DNA of 64,000 nt. Source: Alligator mississippiensis (lineage: Eukaryota; Chordata; Crocodylia; Alligatoridae). Made by a program: the position numbers and the translations under genes. The stretch covers positions 217,375,810 through 217,439,809 of the forward strand of contig NC_081827.1 of assembly GCF_030867095.1 (NCBI RefSeq). The letters are read 5' to 3'. The notes under the pieces were generated by a model, which was not told where the DNA came from, ran no database searches, and worked only from the letters and a program-made list of their open reading frames with translations. Of this stretch, positions 59,756-64,000 are shown one piece after another (position 1 is the first letter of the stretch; each line of letters begins with the position of its first letter).

Positions 59756-61469
59756 CTTCTGAGTGACTGGGAGCTGCACCACATATAGTATGCCCTGTAT
59801 CCCCATCCTCTGTCCCCTGCACGGTGAGTACCCCACTAACCATGCCATCCATGCACCAGATGTGTGTGCCAGCCATCCTTACCCTGGGGTCAAGGGTCAG
59901 GAAGCTGAAGTTGGAAAAGGACAGGGAGCTGGCAGACCCCAGTGGCAGTATCAGGAGACTGAGGCAGGTAGTGGTGCCTGGACAATGAGCCTGGGGGCCA
60001 TGAGTTAATTTCTTGGGGACTACATAAGGCCTGTGGGTTGCCAATTGGACAGTCCTGATTTAGGTGGTGTCTAGAGTCAGTGTTATTGGGTCCTGGCATA
60101 TGATTCTTCTGAAAGAACCATGGCAAATACGTATCCTGCCTGTTCAGATCTTTCACTGATTTTTAGACTGGGTAGAGGAAGATTTGTCATCTCATCTTCT
60201 TCAACCCATTCTAGTGCCCAGTTTTTTATGATGCTTAGCAATTTGAAAAATGTCAAGCCTGGAGTAGCAGTTGTTGGTTAAATATTTGCAGTGCTAACCA
60301 TAAGTATAACTAAGTTGGGGTAATCAGGGCACCAACCCTAGGCCTTGACTTTGACAGTGTGCCAGAATCACCCCCTGGATGGGGCAGGAAGCACCTCACT
60401 AAGTAATGTATCTCAGGGCAAGGAACCTGTGGAGTGAGCAGAATGGTGCTCACCCCCACCTCCAGAGAGCCTGCCAGAGTAGACATAGCCATGAGTCCAA
60501 TAAGTATTTAGTGAATGAGGCATCAGGATTGGCCAACGGACCCTGGACACAGGGCTGCTGCCATTGAAGTGGAGCTGATGCTACTACATCAGCAGCAGCA
60601 GCAGCCAAGCCTGGTAAGACTTCCCTTCCCCTTGCCCATGTCCTCCCCTCCCCCATGTACAGTGGTCAGCATACCCCCATACCCTCCACCCCAGGTGCTC
60701 AGTGAGCTCACTATGCCTCCAGTGCTGACAAAGCTACAAAAGCTCTTGTTATGCCATATCTTAATGCATGCATTTCAGTATATTATTATGTATGGCTCAG
60801 TAGTTTTATGTCACAAATGAAGTAAGTGAATATAATGTTCTCCCAAGTATAAGTATACCAGAAAGAAGTCAAATGTGATGGATACAAGAATTTAAAGTTA
60901 TTTGCTATTCTGTTAATGGCTTTACACACTACAATTCCTTTCTCTTCTACATTATGCACTACAACTTTTCTCTGTTGAAACCATGCAAGTAATGAAATCC
61001 TTTATCTTTCTTTTTGACCCATGAGTTTTAAAAGAGAGGTATATTTACCAGGTGACCTAAAGTAAATATCATTCTGCATAATATCAGCTGACAATACAGT
61101 GCACAGATCCAATGTCATAATGCAAGGAACAATTGAGAGAGATTTCAAGCATAGAAACCTGTCCTGCAAAATGCTAAGTAACGCTTAGAAAGTACTAAGG
61201 AGGAAAAGGTGACACAGTATAGGCTAGTCACTCCTAGGGGAGGTAAGGATTTATAATATTTCTGTAAAGCTGAACAAGGGTGTGCAACATATCCTGTGAT
61301 AGGGCTAGCAGCACAGGCAAGGCTTGTGTGGAAAAGTGGAGCTGAGGTGTCCTGGACTAAGGAGTTAGCCCCTTGGTAAAGCTCAGCTTGTCCTCAATGG
61401 TCAGCAAAGGATGGTAGAGAGAGGTTTGGGATGGGAATACACCATGGTGGTGTCTGTTATTCTCTGAGG
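59756..61469. other. Downstream flank, no gene recognised
   Basis: Contains a short G/C-rich patch at 60340-60720 with (CAG)-like and C-rich runs, then A/T-rich DNA. Nothing assigned. Confidence 0.5.
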
Positions 61470-61705
61470 CAGGAGCTGGTAGCACGTGGCCCACGGGGCA
61501 GATCCAGCCCATGGAACTACTGAATCCAGCCTGGGGACTTAGAACTTTGGCACCATTCAACAGCAGGGGGCTTCAGTTGTAGGAGCTTTCCCTATGCTAC
61601 CATGCAGACAAGTGGCGGCAGCAGCTGAGTCATCTTGCCTGCTTTTCTGCCCACATCAAATTTTGAGTGGGTCATTCTGCCTCCAGAAAAGATTGCCTAC
61701 TCTTG
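61470..61705. mobile_element. hAT-like MITE, same family as 48388
   Basis: It starts CAGGAGCTGGTAGCACGTGG, with 'cagatccagcccatgga' inside, and ends GATTGCCTACTCTTG. The flanking octamers ctctgagg (61462-61469) and ctttaagg (61706-61713) differ at two bases. Confidence 0.65.
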
Positions 61706-61872
61706 CTTTAAGGTGTCACTGTGCCCTGCCTTCTACCTGGCATCAGACTGATGTGACTAAGTATTTCTCTTTACTCAGGGTATTAAGAATCTTCCACTCA
61801 TTGACACTGTTCATTGCCGAATTGGGCCTACTAGTCATTTCTCTGATTTGACTGTAATCATTGGTGATGCGT

Positions 61873-61894
61873 AGGGGGTGCATGTGCACCCCCT
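61873..61894. repeat. Palindrome with 10-bp perfect arms
   Basis: AGGGGGTGCA and TGCACCCCCT around TG. The right arm word recurs in direct orientation about 20 nt later. It may mark the end of an unrecognised repeat. Confidence 0.85.
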
Positions 61895-63530
61895 GAGAGT
61901 AGTGGTGCACCCCCTATGAAAAGGCACTACCAACACTGTCAGCGGCGCCTGCAGTTGGTCGCTGCTCACCACCCTACCCTCCTCCCTGCCAACACCATCA
62001 GCGGTGTCTGCGGGCAGTCAGCGATTGCCCCTGGTCAGCACTCGCCACCACCACACCACCCTCCGGCCACAGGAGTTCACCACTTACCGCCACCGTGCTG
62101 CCACTGCCACTGCACTTCCACTGCTGTGCCCTGCCAGCCGCCGGGGGCATGCATCATTCATGACTGCAATCTATCTACAGTTAATAATGGAGTCTTTTGA
62201 CCACAGAGCCAAACTGTTTTCAAGTCATGCCACTTCTGTTGCATATTCTCTTTTCAAGACCTAATTTTCTTCTCTTACCACATTATAATAATCAGTTCTT
62301 CTCAATTTTGCCACCAAAATAATCTTACTGAGGGCTAATGATCTCTGAAGCTCTCTTCCACCAGGCACAATTTATCTCCACCTTACCTCTTTTTCTGCTT
62401 TTTTTTCACCAAGATACCAGCCTTGATTCCCCTGATTCCACAAGATACCAGTCTTCTCCCATAAGTAGCTGTGTTTTCTCTCTTGCTGCTTTATGTGTAG
62501 GAGAAAAATCTACCAAAATCTGCAAAATTTCTATATTATTAACATTACATAAAGAGTATCCTTGTATCTAAATCCAAATCCCAATGCAATTAGTTTAAGA
62601 TTGATTTTATCACCAATAAAAAGATTACCACTTAACAGTTTATTTTAACCTTTTCTTCTGTCAGGCAGTCCCTTCCAGTGAACTTGTCAGTTTTTCCTTT
62701 CAGCAGAAAGAGGATTTGATAAAGAATATAGAATTAATATATATCACAAAAGAATTGGGTGGTGAAAGTGATTTCAATAAATCTAGGAACCCAACACAAG
62801 TTACATCTGCCACAAAATGGGCTGTAGCATTTTCGGTACCATGGTTTTCAGAGAGAGAGTGAAAATCACTTGGGGCCCCAGGCCATATTTGAACCAGAGG
62901 TGTCCTCATAAGTGGCAGGCAGTCTGGCAGCAGCAGGTCAATGAGAAGCCTGAAGGAAGGGGTCCAGGTGCACAGTGATGGCTTGGGGGTGATGCTGACT
63001 GAAGTTGCAGTACCCCTGGACTGGGTGGTGACCTTTTGAACCAATGACCCAGTTTTGTTCTGTGGGCATGCTCAGTTAGAGCACTATTTTGGCAGGAAGT
63101 CTCTGAGGTGTTTTAAGAGACTCCAATTTGATACTTTTGATGGACAGGTAAAGTGCCAAGTGCACTGGAGAGTGCTGGGTGCACAGGCAAGTGTTGTGTG
63201 CACCTGCATGCTTGATTGGTGCCTTGTGTGTGAGTGACAGCTGCCTGTCTGCAAATGTGGTTAAAAGGGACTGATCTGAAGAGATCTGGGTCTCTGCCCC
63301 TGTCGTCTGTCTGTGTGTGTGAGTCTTTGAAGCTGGTGCATGGGTCTGTGTGTGTCTGGAGGGCCCGCAAGGCCAAATGTCATCACAAGCTGGTGTGACT
63401 GAGTGCTGGGGAAGCTGAAGGTCACTGGTGTGCATCAGCAGTGAGTGGCAGGTGATCAGCAGTATGAGCTGGGGTGGTGAGCCTGCTGTCCTCTCTCTCA
63501 GAAGCAGCTGGAGGAACAGCTGGCTTCTGT

Positions 63531-63607
63531 TGGTATTTAAATGTTTGCTTTTTGGCCCACGGGGCCAATGGTAAATACAAATGGTATTTAAATGTTTGCT
63601 TTTTGGC
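63531..63607. repeat. 26-bp direct repeat, 51-nt period
   Basis: TGGTATTTAAATGTTTGCTT plus TTTGGC occurs exactly at 63531-63556 and 63582-63607. Flanking 'tggcttct' also recurs, suggesting a partial tandem duplication. Confidence 0.9.
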
Positions 63608-64000
63608 AATTGGCTTCTAGGTATATGTACATGCATTAGAATCTTTCAGGATAGGCACCAGGGGTTAATAGATTTCTAAGAGTCTGGGTCTCACAGTTTC
63701 ACACAACCTTGGAAGCAGACAGGCTGTCTAACACAAGGCCAACAAGGACACACAGTCTGGAAAACAGAGGGAGTATGTACTGCACTACCCATAACACAAA
63801 ATAAAGTGGAACCAGCTAACAAGGCACCAGAGCAAGGGGCCTCAGTTTTAGGGGAACAGACCAAATTAGGAGAAGACTCAGAAAGACCAAATTAGTATGT
63901 GTGCATGTGATAAGCTACATGGATGTATGACAACCAGCCAACGTTAGCCACAGATCAGGAATCATCAGGAAGAAAGGAGAATACAAAAAACAGAGACTTG

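Larger units (their letters stand above)
61706..64000. other. Downstream flank with short palindromes and direct repeats, no gene recognised
   Basis: A 22-nt palindrome lies at 61873-61894 and a 26-nt direct repeat at 63531/63582. C-rich trinucleotide-like sequence spans 61920-62150. No host gene, conserved domain or RNA gene seen. Confidence 0.5.

Noticed and set aside
59760-60055. Possible further hAT MITE ending in 'ggacagtcctg'
   Set aside because: No matching left inverted end or octamer duplication could be found.
63076-63636. 186-codon minus-strand frame near the end of the window
   Set aside because: It is His/Thr/Gln-rich text from a GT-rich stretch, with no domain and a direct repeat inside it.
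1-64000. CRISPR arrays, bacterial operons, rRNA or tRNA genes
   Set aside because: No regularly spaced short repeats, operon-like gene packing or recognisable RNA gene was seen. The sequence is vertebrate nuclear DNA.

Overview
The window is vertebrate nuclear DNA. It contains one recognisable protein-coding gene, with exons scattered across about 51 kb of intron that is rich in transposable elements. The many CR1 LINE copies have 3' ends built on a TCTATGAA-type microsatellite. One CR1 copy is very young, and Penelope-like and hAT-type elements are abundant. Together these suggest a sauropsid, most likely a crocodilian; this is inference from repeat style, and a turtle or bird cannot be excluded from sequence alone.

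The gene is on the + strand and reads as SLC38A11, the putative sodium-coupled neutral amino acid transporter 11. Twelve coding exons between 4973 and 56332 join in consistent phase through GT-AG introns into a 448-codon frame. A CpG-rich first exon lies at about 4440-5300. The stop codon is at 56330-56332, and candidate AATAAA signals lie at 56867 and 57067. Intron 7 alone is 23.3 kb. No second host gene, tRNA, rRNA or CRISPR was recognised.

Layout. 1-4400 is the upstream flank: a 27-bp tandem repeat, an antisense CR1 at 1113-2525, G/C-rich sequence and a CR1 3' scrap. 4440-5300 is the CpG island with exon 1. 5015-20149 holds introns 1-6 with an antisense CR1 (14.6-15.6 kb), a hAT-like MITE (17.0 kb) and a 1.1-kb hAT-like insertion with a perfect 8-bp target duplication inside an old CR1/L3 scrap (17.4-18.6 kb). 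20230-43529 is intron 7: several CR1 copies, a Harbinger-like MITE, a 'GATTCG'-rich hAT-like element, a pair of related G/C-rich repeats, and a nested block at 36.4-41.4 kb where a Penelope-like element carries both a CR1 and a hAT MITE inside it. 43530-47150 holds exons 8-11. Intron 11 (47.2-56.1 kb) carries a hAT MITE, a TA-flanked element, a fold-back element and a CR1 with an uninterrupted reverse-transcriptase frame. 56333-64000 is the 3' UTR and downstream flank with more members of the same repeat families.

The most interesting content is the record of mobile-element activity (nesting, target duplications, fold-backs and an intact CR1 RT frame). I see no evidence of a previously undescribed biochemical system.
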